From NCBI RefSeq assembly GCF_028769735.1, contig NC_088173.1, positions 62,590,421-62,654,420 of the forward strand: a stretch of 64,000 bases of DNA, given 5' to 3'. Both the position numbers and the translations under genes were made by a program. The stretch is from Zonotrichia leucophrys gambelii. Taxonomy: Eukaryota > Chordata > Aves > Passeriformes > Passerellidae. The notes beneath the pieces were generated by a model. That model saw only the letters and a list, made by a program, of their open reading frames with translations, was not told where the DNA came from and ran no database searches. Every line of letters starts with the position of its first letter. The first letter of the stretch is position 1. Shown piece by piece: positions 1 through 12,261 of the stretch.

Positions 1-689
1 CTACCTTGCTACATCGATTTAAACTAATTTGCAAATCTGTTCTTCACAAAGTTGCTGATTACATGAGCTAATTCTTTTTTTTTTTTTTTCTGAAAGAGGA
101 TGCCTGACAAAAACAATGTGAAAAATATGTGCAGAAGTACATAATGAAATTAAAGTATTAGGAGTACTGCAGTGCTAGAAATTAAACTTTCAGGAGTACT
201 GCAGTGCTAGCATGTTTTCCATCTGTTCCTTGTGTGCACGTGCAGCTTTTTGCTAATACGGTCACTAGAATGAAGGGAGACCTTGTATATTAAAATAGAA
301 CTATTTTGTTTTGTCAAAAAATTGTTAATGAGATTTCCAACCAGTTTTTTAAGGCTTGTATATTTTTATTTTTTAAAAGCAGTTCTGGAACAGGCATGCT
401 AGCATTAGTGGATATTAGTCTCCAATATGAAGACTGGGTTAAAATGAATGAACTAGTCTTGGAGACTGTCCCAAAGACTTTTTACCTTTAAAAGGCCAAA
501 TAAGCAGGAAAATCAGGCATCTTCTAGGTATGCAAAATCTAGGTAACGTTACAGGGTGGTCTGCTTTTTATTACTGATCTTTTAGATAGTGGTAAAAAGG
601 TTTATAGGAGGGCATAAATCAAAATAGTCTGACGTATTTAGGTAAACTCTGGAACTGTTTTTCCTTCCATAAGAAATTAAATAGGAAAT
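1..689. other. Unique AT-rich noncoding stretch
   Basis: No gene is visible. The segment holds a 16-base T run at about 74-89 and a perfect 19-bp direct duplication (160-178 and 192-210, listed separately). The only open frame above 60 codons (306-491) is rich in F, L, K and S, resembles no protein I know, and looks like chance in AT-rich DNA. Confidence 0.75.
160..210. repeat. 19-bp perfect direct repeat pair
   Basis: The sequence AGGAGTACTGCAGTGCTAG occurs at 160-178 and again at 192-210, with a 13-base spacer. Each copy contains AGTACTGCAGTGCT, an imperfect palindrome around the PstI-type core CTGCAG. The identity of the copies suggests a recent local duplication. No mobile element boundary is visible. 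Confidence 0.9.
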
Positions 690-1248
690 GATCCTTGTGA
701 TTTGCCCTCTACTCAGCTTTCATGAGACCCCACCTGGAATACTGCATACAGTTCTGGTGCTCCAACACAAAAAGGACATAGAACTTGGAGCAAATTCCAG
801 CAAGAGGGGATCCATGGAGTTGGGAAGGGGAGTAGAGCACCTCCCCTATGAGGGCAGGCTGAGAAAGTTGGGGCTGCTCAACCTGGAGAAGAGCAGTGGA
901 GACCTCACAACAACATTCCAGTGTCTGAGGGAGCCTACGGGGAACCTGGAGAGAGTCCCTTCATCAGGAACTGCACTGATGGGTCAGGGAGTAATGGGCT
1001 CAAACTGAAACAAGGGAAATTCAGTTTAGATATATGGGAGAAATTATTCACTCTGAGAGTGGTGAGACCCTGGAATAAATTGTCCAGAGATGTTATGAAT
1101 GCTCCATCCCTGGAAGTGTTCAAGGTCAGGTTGGATGGGGCTTTGAGCAACTTGAGTAGTGGAATGTGCCCCTGCCCATGGTAAGGTGGTTGAAGATTGA
1201 AGATTTTCAAGGTCCTTTCCAACCCAAACCAGTCTATGATTCTGTGAT
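690..1248 (+). mobile_element. CR1 LINE, 3'-end fragment
   Basis: This is the 3' end of a chicken-repeat-1 non-LTR retrotransposon on the plus strand. It begins inside the ORF2 tail, at the region reading like 'CTCAGCTTTCATGAGACC', and runs to the 3' tip 'CTATGATTCTGTGATT'. The frame at 921-1184 still shows the C-terminal CR1 signature (LKLKQGKFSLDI, then PSLEVFKVRLDGA). The 5' truncation is typical of CR1, which copies from the 3' end by target-primed reverse transcription. Indels and stops break the frame, so it is inactive. The short shadow frames at 688-1008, 935-1222 and 1044-1295 belong to this repeat and are not genes. Confidence 0.93.
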
Positions 1249-4200
1249 TTTATATTGTAAGTGTATTGGGAAAAGTTCCTTGTACAACATTCCAAAATTT
1301 AAACTTGCATTTTTTGTAAAGACCTGCCTTTCCACTTTTTAATATGGGGGGCTTCTTTAAACAGAATGATACTTTTGGTTTTTTTTGGTTTTTTTTTTTA
1401 ACAAGAAAATCAATATATTATTTCTTCAGTCTTCCTCTGAAGAAGAATGAAAAATGAAAAAACTCAAAGCTTCATTTAATGAATATTTTTGTTTCTTTAA
1501 ATTGTGTTCCTCATTAAAACAGACTGAAAAGTACTAATTATATTAATTGCTTCAAAAAGTGATAATACTAGAGTTTATAAAGATAATAATAGAGTTAAAA
1601 TTACAGTGACTGATATATTTTAAATGGTGATCACCTGCATGCATAGTTAGAACACAAACTGTCAAAAAGAAGATCACACCAGTTGATAAGAATAACACAA
1701 AACATGGGAAATATCAGTGTTATGTAGTCATAAATATGGGTGATTTTCAGATTTTTAAGTTATAAACACTTGAATTCATTATTAAATTAGATACTGCTGA
1801 GGGAAAATGGCAAAACACTGGTAAATACTGTCCTGAGCGCTTCTCATAATGGAGTACAGAGCACTGGACACATCTCAGCCACCATTGTACCAAACCAGTA
1901 AAAACTGCCCACCTTCATCTTTTATTGATGTGAGTTCTGGTGTATGTACTGCACTAGGACTTGTACAAAATTATGCCACCTATTTGTGATCAATTACAGT
2001 ACCCAGAAATACTTATATTTATGTATATTTTATATATAAAATATATATGTTATTCTGTTGCAGAATAACAAGTAGCTGTTGTACTTACTGATGTCACTTT
2101 TTATTCCAGTCCACCAAGCAGGAATTTTACTGATGATTTGAGTGAGGCCAAATTATTTGATGCAGCGAAAAAACAGTTCTTTTAACAAACTGCCAGGCCA
2201 AAGCAGAGAAATATTACCTGATTACATTTCTGCTGTTTGCTCTATTTTACTTTACAATAGGTGTGCTTAGTGACTTTCACATACAGCTAAGGAGGATTAC
2301 TTCCTACATTTCAGCAAAGGAATGACGTTTTTTAACAATCTGTTGATCATACTGCTGGTGATACGGAAAAGAATAGACAGTCTGCTTGCTTTAGGATTGT
2401 CACAGACATCTTTTCATAAAAATCCTTTCCTTAGGATTTTCCCCCTTTCTGAGAAGCTGTGGCCTCAGCAACAAAAGGTAAACAATGGTTATCTGCTGCT
2501 GTGGAATGCAACAGGTGGATCCGTGATTGGTCTTGGGTGAGTGTTTGGATTTACTGACCACTCACGGCCGAGCTGTTCTTGCTCTCTGCCTGGACACAGA
2601 ACTTTGTTACTCATTCCTTTTCTATTCTTAGTTTGCTAGCATTCTGAGAACTTTTCTCTCTATTCCTTTTAGTATAGTCATAATGAAATATATATCATAA
2701 AATAATAAATCAAGCCTTCTGAACATGAGGTCAACATTCTCTTCTCCCTCTTCACCCTGAAAGACCCTTGCAAGCCCTGTAACATAGGATCACCACAGAA
2801 AAAGAAAAAAAATTAATTTCTAACACAATATAATTTTACAGAGACAGTAAAGTATAGGTCTGACAGTGAAATAAAAATGAAAGATGAGTTTAGATCTTTG
2901 ATCTGGTTAAGTGTTACTGGAAGTGAGAAATCTGGGGCTTCTAAATCTGCCAACAGGTTTGTACTTGCCTGCATGTTATCAGCACTGTACTGAGGTAGTG
3001 ATCCTTGAAGAGCCAAGAGAAAAGGTAGTCTTGACTCCCTTCAGTCCTGAAAAATTCAGCACTGAGGATTAGCACATCAGAGAGTCAACCAAAAAGCCTG
3101 GACTGGAACAAAAATAGAGGAGGACTCAAACAGCTAGGCTTTCATGATCTTGTTTTTCTTTGATTCCTGTAATGGGTATCAGCTTTTGGCTTTACCATCT
3201 GTGAGTTAGCTTGCTGACTGCTGTCACACAGTTTTTGAGAAAGCAATTTTTTAAATGGGGTGAAAAAAGCCCAGTTAGCTCTGGCCTCTTTCTTCTCATT
3301 TTCCTAAATGAGAACTCCAAAGTTAGCATAGAGGTCAGTAACTTCTGGCAGCAGGAACAGAGAACAGCACAGCAAGTAATAATTTGGACAGTAAGATAGT
3401 CCTTTTAATGACTCTTTATGAAGGAAACATGACAGACTTTAAATCTCAATCTGGGTTTTTCTGTTTACATTCTAGAATTTCTGTTATACGTTATTGGTAA
3501 AATTAACATCAGATTTTGAAAGGATGGATTCAAGAATTGAGGTAAACACAACCAAAAGTGACAACACCCCATTTTAGGCATTCTTACAACTTCATAAATT
3601 AGTAGTGACTCTGCTGTGATCAGTTCCAAACATGAAAATTGAAATATGAATGAAAGCATGACTTATGCCATTACACAAATATAAACCTATAATTAAAGTT
3701 GTAGACCATAATCAGTAGCAACAGTACACTTGCTATCTATACAACAAAAAAAATCAGAAACATAGCAGAAGTAGTAAAGCATACTTTACACAATTATCAG
3801 ACACAGCCCTAGTTACTGGAGATGAATTCATTATATAGGGTTTTTTTCCATCATATTACAAAAGTTCTGCTCAGAACATACTTTCTTTATTGCACTTTTC
3901 ACCTCTAGATAACCTCCCCAGCCCCCTACTTTAACAGTATCTCTCTTCAAAGATTCTGCACACTGCTTATGTCACTCTCAGAATTTTAATGTGAATTTCT
4001 GAGTATATGGAGTGTTATGAAGCATTAACACTTAAACCCACTGCTAATCCCCACATGGCTTGCTTTATTCTTTTAGATCTGTATATAGTATGAGATGCAG
4101 AGAACAATAAAATTGAACAAGTACCTTGGAGAGAGAGCAAGGGCCTGTGTGTGAAACAGGCTAAGTAATTATAGTGGTACTATTTGAAGAATGATAGTCA

Positions 4201-5885
4201 AGGCTGTTTTAAATACAGAATATTTTCATTCAGATGATTATCTGTAGTTAAAAAGTATTTTGGTGTCAAAGCTTGTCTTGAGGCCTTCTGTTACCTAGGG
4301 GTTAATTTGGATACAAAGTGAATATCAAGTTTGCTTCAAGATGCAAAAATATGTAGGTTTTCAACACATTCACATGCAATTTAGAATTAGTAACACAGTA
4401 AAAGTGTTTTAATAGCAAATTCTGTTTGCCAATCTTGAAACTCCAATCTAGCCTCATGTTTACTCCATGAAGTAGAAAAAAATAAAAGCTTTTCATTCAT
4501 AATACACACATAAACTTAACACTGCTTTTCTAAAATGAAAAATAAATATATTAATAATTCAAATCTAACATGGGAAATCAAAGTGCAGTCTGTTGAGGTT
4601 ATTCACACAGAAATAGCATATTTCTCTTTTTTTTTTGCTCTTTTCTTTCTGTTCTGACATGCATATCTTCAGATTTTGTGATACACCCAGAAAATGGCTT
4701 AGCAGATTTTCATACACTCTTTGTCTTAAAGTCATCATTTTTTTAATGTTGTGGCTGCAGATCACATCACTAAGAAGAAAGAAACAGCTGCATGACATAT
4801 AAATGCATTAAGAGCAAAACAACACAGAATCCTTCTCCCATTATTGTCTGATTCTGAGTTAACACTATGATTCAAATAAATTGAAATCCAGTGCTATGCA
4901 GCTGAAATTCTTCAGAATAAAGTGTGAAAAATCTTGATTTATATAACTTTTGGTATCAATGTGTGAATTAGCACACATTGGGCATATAAACCTATACTCC
5001 TGAAATGTATTGCATAATGAACTTTTAAGATTTTCATCTCTGTTGAATGATGTGCAATTTAGCTTGCTCAATTGAAAAAGCACAGTTGATTTGGCTTTGT
5101 GCAAAAGAAGTACTTGCATAAATATATTAAAAACTATACAAACAAATAAGCACTACCTTCAAGAAACACCGTGTCTTAATAGTGGACATCGGTTTTATAA
5201 TCTTAGTTTTAACTTGACCTTGAAAACAAAGGAAATAAAATACATAAGTCTTATAAATCCTGGAAGAAAGAGCTCCCCAGTTTAATGATGGGAAGGAGAA
5301 TTTGAATGAAACACAAAGCAAATGACAACAAAGCCACAAAAAAAAATTATCAGCAAAGTAAAAAGGACATTTATAGAAAAGAAGCACTTTTAAATGGATA
5401 ATCATAGGAAATTTGAAAGAAAATTCATAACCTAGAAAATCTGACTTTATTGCTGTCTATTAAATATTTTTCCTTCTACATTTCTTAGTGCTTGATAAGT
5501 AACCAAGTCAAATTAGTTCTATTTAAAATGGTTTTGTTGCAGAGAAAAACAAATAGTTTAAAATATGTTCATATACACTTGAGAGCAGACATATAAGGAC
5601 CAACACAAACTGCAAACGACCTCATAACAACACACATTCCAAAAAGTAATGCAGAGAACAGATGAGACAAAAAAAATAAAAAGAGAAATGAATGGAGCTA
5701 GAACTTCTTTGTAGATCAGTACTGAGCATACAAGCTTACAGTGAGCTCTCTCATTTAAGTATAAAATGTAACAGATAAACGAAGAAAAAAGTTCTGAGCA
5801 AAATATGTATAAATAATTTACATGGGCTCTTTAACTGAGCTTCTGAAAAGAAATAAAAACAAAGGAGGAAGAAGTTAACTTACAG
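1249..5885. other. Unique AT-rich noncoding stretch
   Basis: No gene, RNA gene or recognisable transposon is seen. T/G-rich runs occur near 1377-1402. A perfect 22-bp AT palindrome lies at 2024-2045. The open frames (for example 2322-2540, 2813-3016, 4565-4798, 5127-5405) are short, overlap each other on opposite strands, and have AT-driven composition. Confidence 0.7.
2024..2045. repeat. 22-bp perfect AT palindrome
   Basis: Every base from 2024 to 2045 pairs with its mirror partner, centred between 2034 and 2035. It consists only of A and T, with TATATA at the core, and lies in a longer TA-rich run (about 2012-2050). It could extrude as a cruciform, but such palindromes arise readily in TA-rich DNA. 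Confidence 0.85.
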
Positions 5886-5888
5886 TAA

Positions 5889-5945
5889 GGTCACAGAATC
5901 CCAGAAAAGAAGTTGGATAACATAAGATATTCCCCTGCCACCAAT
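5889..5945 (-). mobile_element. Probable CR1 LINE 3' tip, heavily decayed
   Basis: The stretch starts with TCACAGAATCCCAGAA and continues with GTTGGA and, later, TTCCCCTGCCA. This order resembles the reverse complement of the CR1 3' terminus (TCACAGAATC...GGTTGGAA...CCCCCTGCCA). It is short and diverged, so chance similarity remains possible. Confidence 0.4.
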
Positions 5946-8900
5946 GAGAGACATAACTTGTTTTAAGTATTTTTAAATGTTGTCAAAGCATAAAAGGTTA
6001 GTTAAGTTAAAGCTAGGGCCAGAAATTAGGAAGGAGAAATCCTATTTGAAAAGGATATTTTATGTGTATCTTAAGATCTTACACTTGAGGTTTTGTGTAC
6101 TACCTATTATGCATGGAATAATACAGAGTCTTGTGTATTTAATAATTCTAAGGAAAAAGTCTTTTTGCAGACCACAGGAAAAGAAGTTGAAACGTCCAAC
6201 ATGAAGAATGGATTGTTTTAAAAAGTGAAATGTTGAAGTAAAAATGTGAAAACATTCAAGTCATATTTGCGTTAAAAACAAAATACAGTGCTATGATCTC
6301 TTGTATATAAGCTAGTTTATTTTATACTATGTTGTTTTAAAAGTTATTTTAAGCTTGATCTCATAAACTTCTACAGACTGAGGAAGTCTTTCAGAGGTCT
6401 AGTTCAGCTTTTTCCACAGATACCCTACTTGGATTTTAAATATCAAGTAAAAATTTTGTTACAGTTCCTTTATAAGTCCCTACAAGCAAGTATTTACAAG
6501 GAAAAGCAAAGACAATTCTCATATCCCTGTAATGTCTTTATCTGTCAGGAAATTATTTGCTATGAGTCAAACACCTGCAGTCCACCTCCACACTTTTTAA
6601 CACTAATATGTCTTATCCATTTCATAGGATAAGATCCTGCATGTCTATAAAAAGACAAATAAATATGCTGTCTTTCATAGAATTACTCCTCCAGCAACTC
6701 ATAAATAGATCAGTTTTCTTCTACAGAATTTCCTTTTTTGCCATTGCAAATACTTGGAGTGACACAACCACTACAACGCCACCTTCCCTTCTCTAGCTGG
6801 ACTCCTTTATGGGGGCTGAATATACAGAACTGTGATAAGCAGTTACCTAGTTGTTGTTGTTCCAAGACTCTTATACCTTCCTTTTCTTCCTCCTCCTTCC
6901 AAGACACAACCTCCATCATCACCAGCATTAGCCACTGGCTTACATTGAGGAAGTGTGATGAGTTGCCATGAGTTTTGGAATCCAGTGGGTGAAGATCTTT
7001 AACTTTGCATGCAACACAGTACTGCTGATTGCAGAGTAGTTTAAGTGGCTCAGTGTAGAATTACAAAAATAATTACCAAAAGGCTTAGCTTCAAACTTCT
7101 CTGCTGCTGTGATATGCTATCCTCTTCCTACAGACTGGTATTTCGTAGCAATTCACAGTCACATGTAATCATTAACGCCCCTGGTTGAATCTCAAGTCTT
7201 TAATTGGGCTGCTGAAGTGCAGACGGCTCAAGCCTCAAGTGACATTTCTTTTATAATTTTGGCATCTTCTGTAGAGATATCTGGCTGCAAAGAATGTTAA
7301 AGGACATCCTGACAGGATCTATGTATAGTTAATTTACTCAATCACAGTTATCTTCTCTTTTATAACTGTAATTACTTTTATTCATTAAATGATTTCTTTT
7401 AAAAGCAGCTGAAATTTTGTAAGCTTGAAATGAGACTCAACTTGTGAATTGGAATTTCAGTCCGTGGTCTGTATTTAAAAGTCATAAAGTGTACAACAAA
7501 AAAATGACACAATATGCAAACTCTCAGAAAAAAAATGAAGATTTTTCCAGCTTTCCTACTTTCTAGATATATGAGGACAAACACATACTCATGAAGGGGC
7601 TCTTCTTTGATAACTCCCATATTTAATTACTCTACTGTAATCTTCATAGAGATACTGAATTTCTATAGAATTGATAATTAATTAATTAATTAATTAATTA
7701 AGATCATGGTTTCTGAAGTTATCAAATGTTTGCTAGACTAGGATCTGACTTATCTTCCTTTACTGAAATGTGCTTATTCTAACTGATTAATATATCTCTT
7801 CAACTTGAAAGTTCCTGGAATTTTACTGTCATGTTATCCAAGTGAATCTAGAGGTAATGGCAGAAATTCCAACTGTAGGAGAGGAAAAATTGCAGGTAAG
7901 TCTGCATTCCTGTTAATTTATACATGTTTTCTGGAAAGTCTTTTAGAAAATATGTGCTGAGAATCATGTTGTATCAGTCAAAAAAATTCCTACTGATTCT
8001 TAAATGTGTTCCAAGAGGAGGTGAAGTTCTGATTATTGCCCAGAATGTGTGAAATAAAAAAGTTGTTTATTTGTGTTTTTTTCCAACAAGTGGTGGCCTT
8101 TCTAAAATAAAAAGTTATTATATTTTCATTTTCTCCCTGGTAGGATCTGATAAACTTAGATGACTTTAGATGTCCTCATACTACTATTTATAAGAGTATT
8201 CCTGAGCATCTGCCACATCCTGAATATCTCACAATATGGTTCGTTTGTTGATCTGAAAGCTCACAGTACTTCAGCACTTTCCAGACTGTTCTACTTTATC
8301 CTAATTAATAAATCTCTGGCTCCCAAATTCTGTAGGTGTACAAAAGAAAGACTGAGAAATGCTTTAACAACTTTAGCTAATAATTGTTAGGGAAACTGTC
8401 AAATCACAAAATAAATTTATGACTGAGGAAGTTCTGTCTGAAATAAAAAGAAAAGAAAAAATAGCTGATTACAGCCAATGTTACATATTAATTTCTGTTT
8501 TCTAATTACATTTAAGAGTGCACCCATTTATTTTAAGGAATAAAGATTTCCAGTTCTCAAATTCACATTAATGTTAATTATGTTTTAATTTTATATAATT
8601 CCTTTTTTCTTTCTGTCAAAACGGACAAGAACTCCTTCAACTATGATAAAAACATTGAAAGGGCCTCTACCATAAATAGCATGAGACTTACTTTTCAGGA
8701 AATGTATATGAAACTTGATGGTACTAAGTTCTTTACTCTAGAGATTGAATATTTTTTCTCTTTTCCATGTGTGAGTGAATGCAGTATTAATGGTAGTCAC
8801 TAAGGTAACCTTAGTAAGCATGGCATTTTTCAGAAACTGTGCATGGACTTGTTTTTCTTTGGCCCTAATTCTGTGTTCTGTATATACAGCAAGACTCAGA

Positions 8901-10100
8901 TCCATATGCTTAGTGTTTCCTGACCTGTTTTATGCAAATTCATTGTACTTTATAGATCAGCTTTCTAAGGCACTCTGTGGGATGTTCCTGAAATGTATCT
9001 ACTTATCTGACATTTTTGGAACTTTCTGTGTGGTAAGATACTTAGGATTTAGGTAGGTGTTTCACCTACTATATCCTTAATTAGATTTAAGTTTTAGTTT
9101 ATTTTCATTTTTACCAGTTAATTCACTTGTAATTTATAGTTCTTTAATTTTTGCCTTTATGCATCCCCAAGGCAACATAGGACTCAATAAAGCTATTTGT
9201 TGCTATAGGCGACAGAATTGTTTTTCAATATATTGTCAGGCTGATGATATCATCTGAATTTTGACGCTTTGCTGTAATACTGTCTTTATGATTGTTGTCA
9301 TGGAGGGGGATAAAAATATTTTGACTGGTCGGCACATTGTACATTTGAGCTATCACTGTTTTTTATACTGCTTTTTAAGATTAAAATGATAAATAAAGGA
9401 CTAGTCCCATCTGAGTTGATCCCTGGGGAGAGATAATCCTTCAATTTGATAAAGAATAGCCCTGTTTGGAACAATTTCCTGTGAATTTAAAATGCCAATA
9501 TATTAGCAATCACACTGTATTTTATATCATGAGTACATGCAAACACTATAATATTTCACAGATTTAAGTAATGAGAATACAGGGTAAAATCATAGGATTT
9601 ATTTTTAAAAGTTATTTTTATGTAGAGTTATCACCAGAAATATCTGTCTGAGTATTATTAAAAAATATTTGGGTTACTGGAGAGAATAAATATGTGAAAC
9701 TACATCATAAAATTAAAAGGGGTATTATTGATGTGATTTTTTATTGATTTTGATCCTCAAATATTTGTTTTGTCAAATTGCAGCATCAATGACAAGTATG
9801 ATCACTGATAAAATCCTAACACTATCCCCTCCATGAAAATATTTTCCCTTTTAGATCTCATACATACTAGTAGAATTGGTTTTTTGCTCCTCTTTACATG
9901 CATTTTATCTTTTTATTTTCCCCCTGAGATGTAAATTAATGTTGCCCAATGGATGACTGTTGTTAATTGTAAAATAGAAAGTAATCATAGTGCAGAAAGT
10001 TAAATTGAATGTTAAATAAGTATCTCTCCTGTTGCACCAATTTAGTGAATTGCAGAGCATTAATAGTGTATCTAAAACTAGCTTGTTGAGAAATACCAAG
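5946..10100. other. Unique AT-rich noncoding stretch
   Basis: No gene is seen. It holds a (TTAA)n microsatellite at 7675-7701 and scattered A/T runs. Open frames such as 8160-8390 and 8775-9056 are rich in F, L, I and S and resemble no known protein. A possible further CR1 scrap near 6385-6415 was considered and not accepted. Confidence 0.7.
7675..7701. repeat. (TTAA)n microsatellite
   Basis: There are about 6.5 perfect copies of the self-complementary tetranucleotide TTAA. It is likely prone to replication slippage and hence polymorphic. Confidence 0.95.
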
Positions 10101-10515
10101 TCAGAGAATTTTTGAGGCTGGAAAAGAGTGTAAGATTGGTTGCATCTGATAGCCTAGTACTGCTATGTTCACCACTGAACCATGTCCCCAAGTGCCACAT
10201 CCACTTGCCTTTTGAACACTTCCATGGGTGGTTCCACCCCTTCCCTGGGCAGCCTCTTCCAATGCCTTCCTTTTCATGGAAGACATTTTTCCTTATGTTC
10301 ATTTCCAACATTTTCTGGGCTAACTTGAGGCTACGTCCTCTTGTTCTGTCACTTGTTGCTTGTGAGAAGAAAATGACCCCCACCCAGCTACAATCATCCG
10401 TCCTGAGCCTTCTCTTCTCTGGACTGAAAATTCCCAGCTCCCTCAGCTGCTCCTCATAAGATTTGCCCCAGACTCTTCACCAGCTTTCTTGGTTTCCTCT
10501 AGACACATCCCAATA
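10101..10515 (-). mobile_element. CR1 LINE, 3'-end fragment
   Basis: On the plus strand this reads as reverse-complement CR1: CCATGTCCCCAAGTGCCACA, then ACTTCCATGGGTGG, CCCTGGGCAGCC, GAGCCTTCTCTTCTCTGGACTGA, AGCTCCCTCAGCTGCTCCTC and TTCACCAGCTT in the expected order. The 3' tip is at about 10101 and the 5' truncation at about 10515. The 101-codon minus-strand frame at 10078-10383 carries the CR1 ORF2 tail (QATSDRTRGRSLKLAQ), interrupted by indels. The 115-codon plus-strand frame at 10112-10459 is its antisense shadow. The copy is inactive. Confidence 0.92.
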
Positions 10516-12261
10516 AGGGTGAAGGAGGACTAGCAGGACGCCACAGGAAATGATATCTTTCTACTTAAGTTTTCTCTCTCTCTCTCACTCCCCTTCCCTC
10601 CTCCTATTTCTTTCTCTCTCTCTATGTCACATTTTCTATTTAATAAAATCCATAATATTGACTTTGGCATATGGTCTCATCCACAACTCCATTCAGGCAG
10701 GGGTATCTCTTATAATCAGTTCATAGCACCATCAGAAGTCCCAAATATTGTCTCAGTCTTGTGTCAGGAATTTTGTACTCAGCTAACAAGGATTTGTCAA
10801 TCAGATTTTTGCCATTGGTGTTCATTGAAACTGAAACAGATTCCGTGCTTATGGTATATTATGCCAGAATGAAGAAAGAAGAGATAGAACTGAATTTACT
10901 AAACACATCCATTTTAAATATAATGACAAAATTGGCTGATTTAACTCTTATTTTAAACCTTGCTAATGTCTTAATTGGTAAATATGAATGATTTGCTGGC
11001 TACGATGAAAGTGGGCAACCAAAAACCTGAAGAAATCAAAGTCTTCATTAGAAAATAAAACAGAATAAAGAAAGCTTTTTTCCTTGCAGATATGAGAGAT
11101 AATAATTAAAAGGTACTCATTAAAAGGAAGCCTGTAAATGATACATCATTTACATCAATCAATCAACCAAAACTCAAGCAACCAAAATCTTCCTTTTGTA
11201 AACTACGCTATGTTAAACAAAAAGGAAATAAAAGAAAGTCTAAACAACTACTTTGTTTTTAAATGCTGTTTTTCTCTAGTTTGAGCAAACAAAGAAGGAG
11301 AGAATTAGGATTTTAGGAATTTCTCAGTGGGTTGTGAAGCTCAATAACTAGGCTGAAACAGCATGGTGTTTGGCAGATGTTGCTATTGGGGAATGGAAAG
11401 GCTAAAACGAAAGATGTCAGTGCAGCCTCTTAAACTGGAAGATGTTAATCCAGGATCTCCCACTGTTTTGCTATAGATTGTTGCATATAGAAAACCTAAA
11501 TTATCCTTATGCACTGTTTTCTAGTTTTGAATTGAGAAGATGGCTGTAGTTTCCAGGAAGTCAGCAAAAACAGACTTTTCCCCTGAAATACCCACCTGTA
11601 CTCAAAGATGTCAGAGAATTATAAACTACTCTGAATAATAAACTTTACCTCTATGCATGCCCAGCATAAGAAGGCAATGGAATATCTTTTTTCACCTCTT
11701 TATATCATCTGTGGAAAGTCACAAAGAGTAGATAATGCTCAAGTGCAGGAATAGTAATTGTGTTTGTTCACAAAATGAGAGTAGTCTCTATGTATTCTCC
11801 TTGAGCATCTGTTCAAGAAAGGCCAGAAGCAATTCTTTCATTAATCACTGAATGTCATGTGCAATAAATCTACCTCAACTCAGCATGATATAGTTTTTCC
11901 AAGTACTCAGTTCATTTGTAAATGTTATGGGTATGTCAGTCCAATGTGGGTTAGCCCTTTTCTTCATCCTGCTGCTTAAGTTTATTCAGCTCTGACAGAG
12001 TTGCCAGGACACTACCAAGACATTGTTAGCAAACCAATTAGTGGTGACTGTGCTATGCTTACATACCAGTAACTATTTTGTAGACATTCAAAACGCAATA
12101 TAGATATACAAAATGTAATCTGCCATCTACAATTTAGCATCTGTAAAAAAAAAATAAAATTGTCATTTGCATTTTTTCTTCACCATTTTTTTTTTTCATT
12201 TCTAGATACAATTAGAAAAAATATGGAACAGTTAATGGAATAGTTTATACTGAGTATCCTC
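10516..12261. other. Unique AT-rich noncoding stretch
   Basis: No gene is seen. An interrupted TC-rich tract lies at about 10571-10624, immediately after the CR1 fragment. T and A runs occur near 12145-12200. Two overlapping short frames (10624-10872, 10761-10991) are in different phases and match nothing I recognise. Confidence 0.7.
10571..10624. repeat. Interrupted (TC)n pyrimidine tract
   Basis: Two CT-dinucleotide runs (about 10573-10586 and 10611-10623) flank a C/T-rich middle, making an almost pure pyrimidine strand of about 54 bases. It is a plain low-complexity repeat. Confidence 0.9.

Noticed and set aside
2993..3003. TGAGGTAGT, the start of let-7
   Set aside because: The match stops after nine bases and no hairpin surrounds it.
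6370..6425. Possible CR1 scrap (GAGGTCTAGTTCAGC)
   Set aside because: The match is about 15 bases with no supporting flanking blocks.
10112..10459. 115-codon plus-strand frame
   Set aside because: It is antisense to a minus-strand CR1 fragment.
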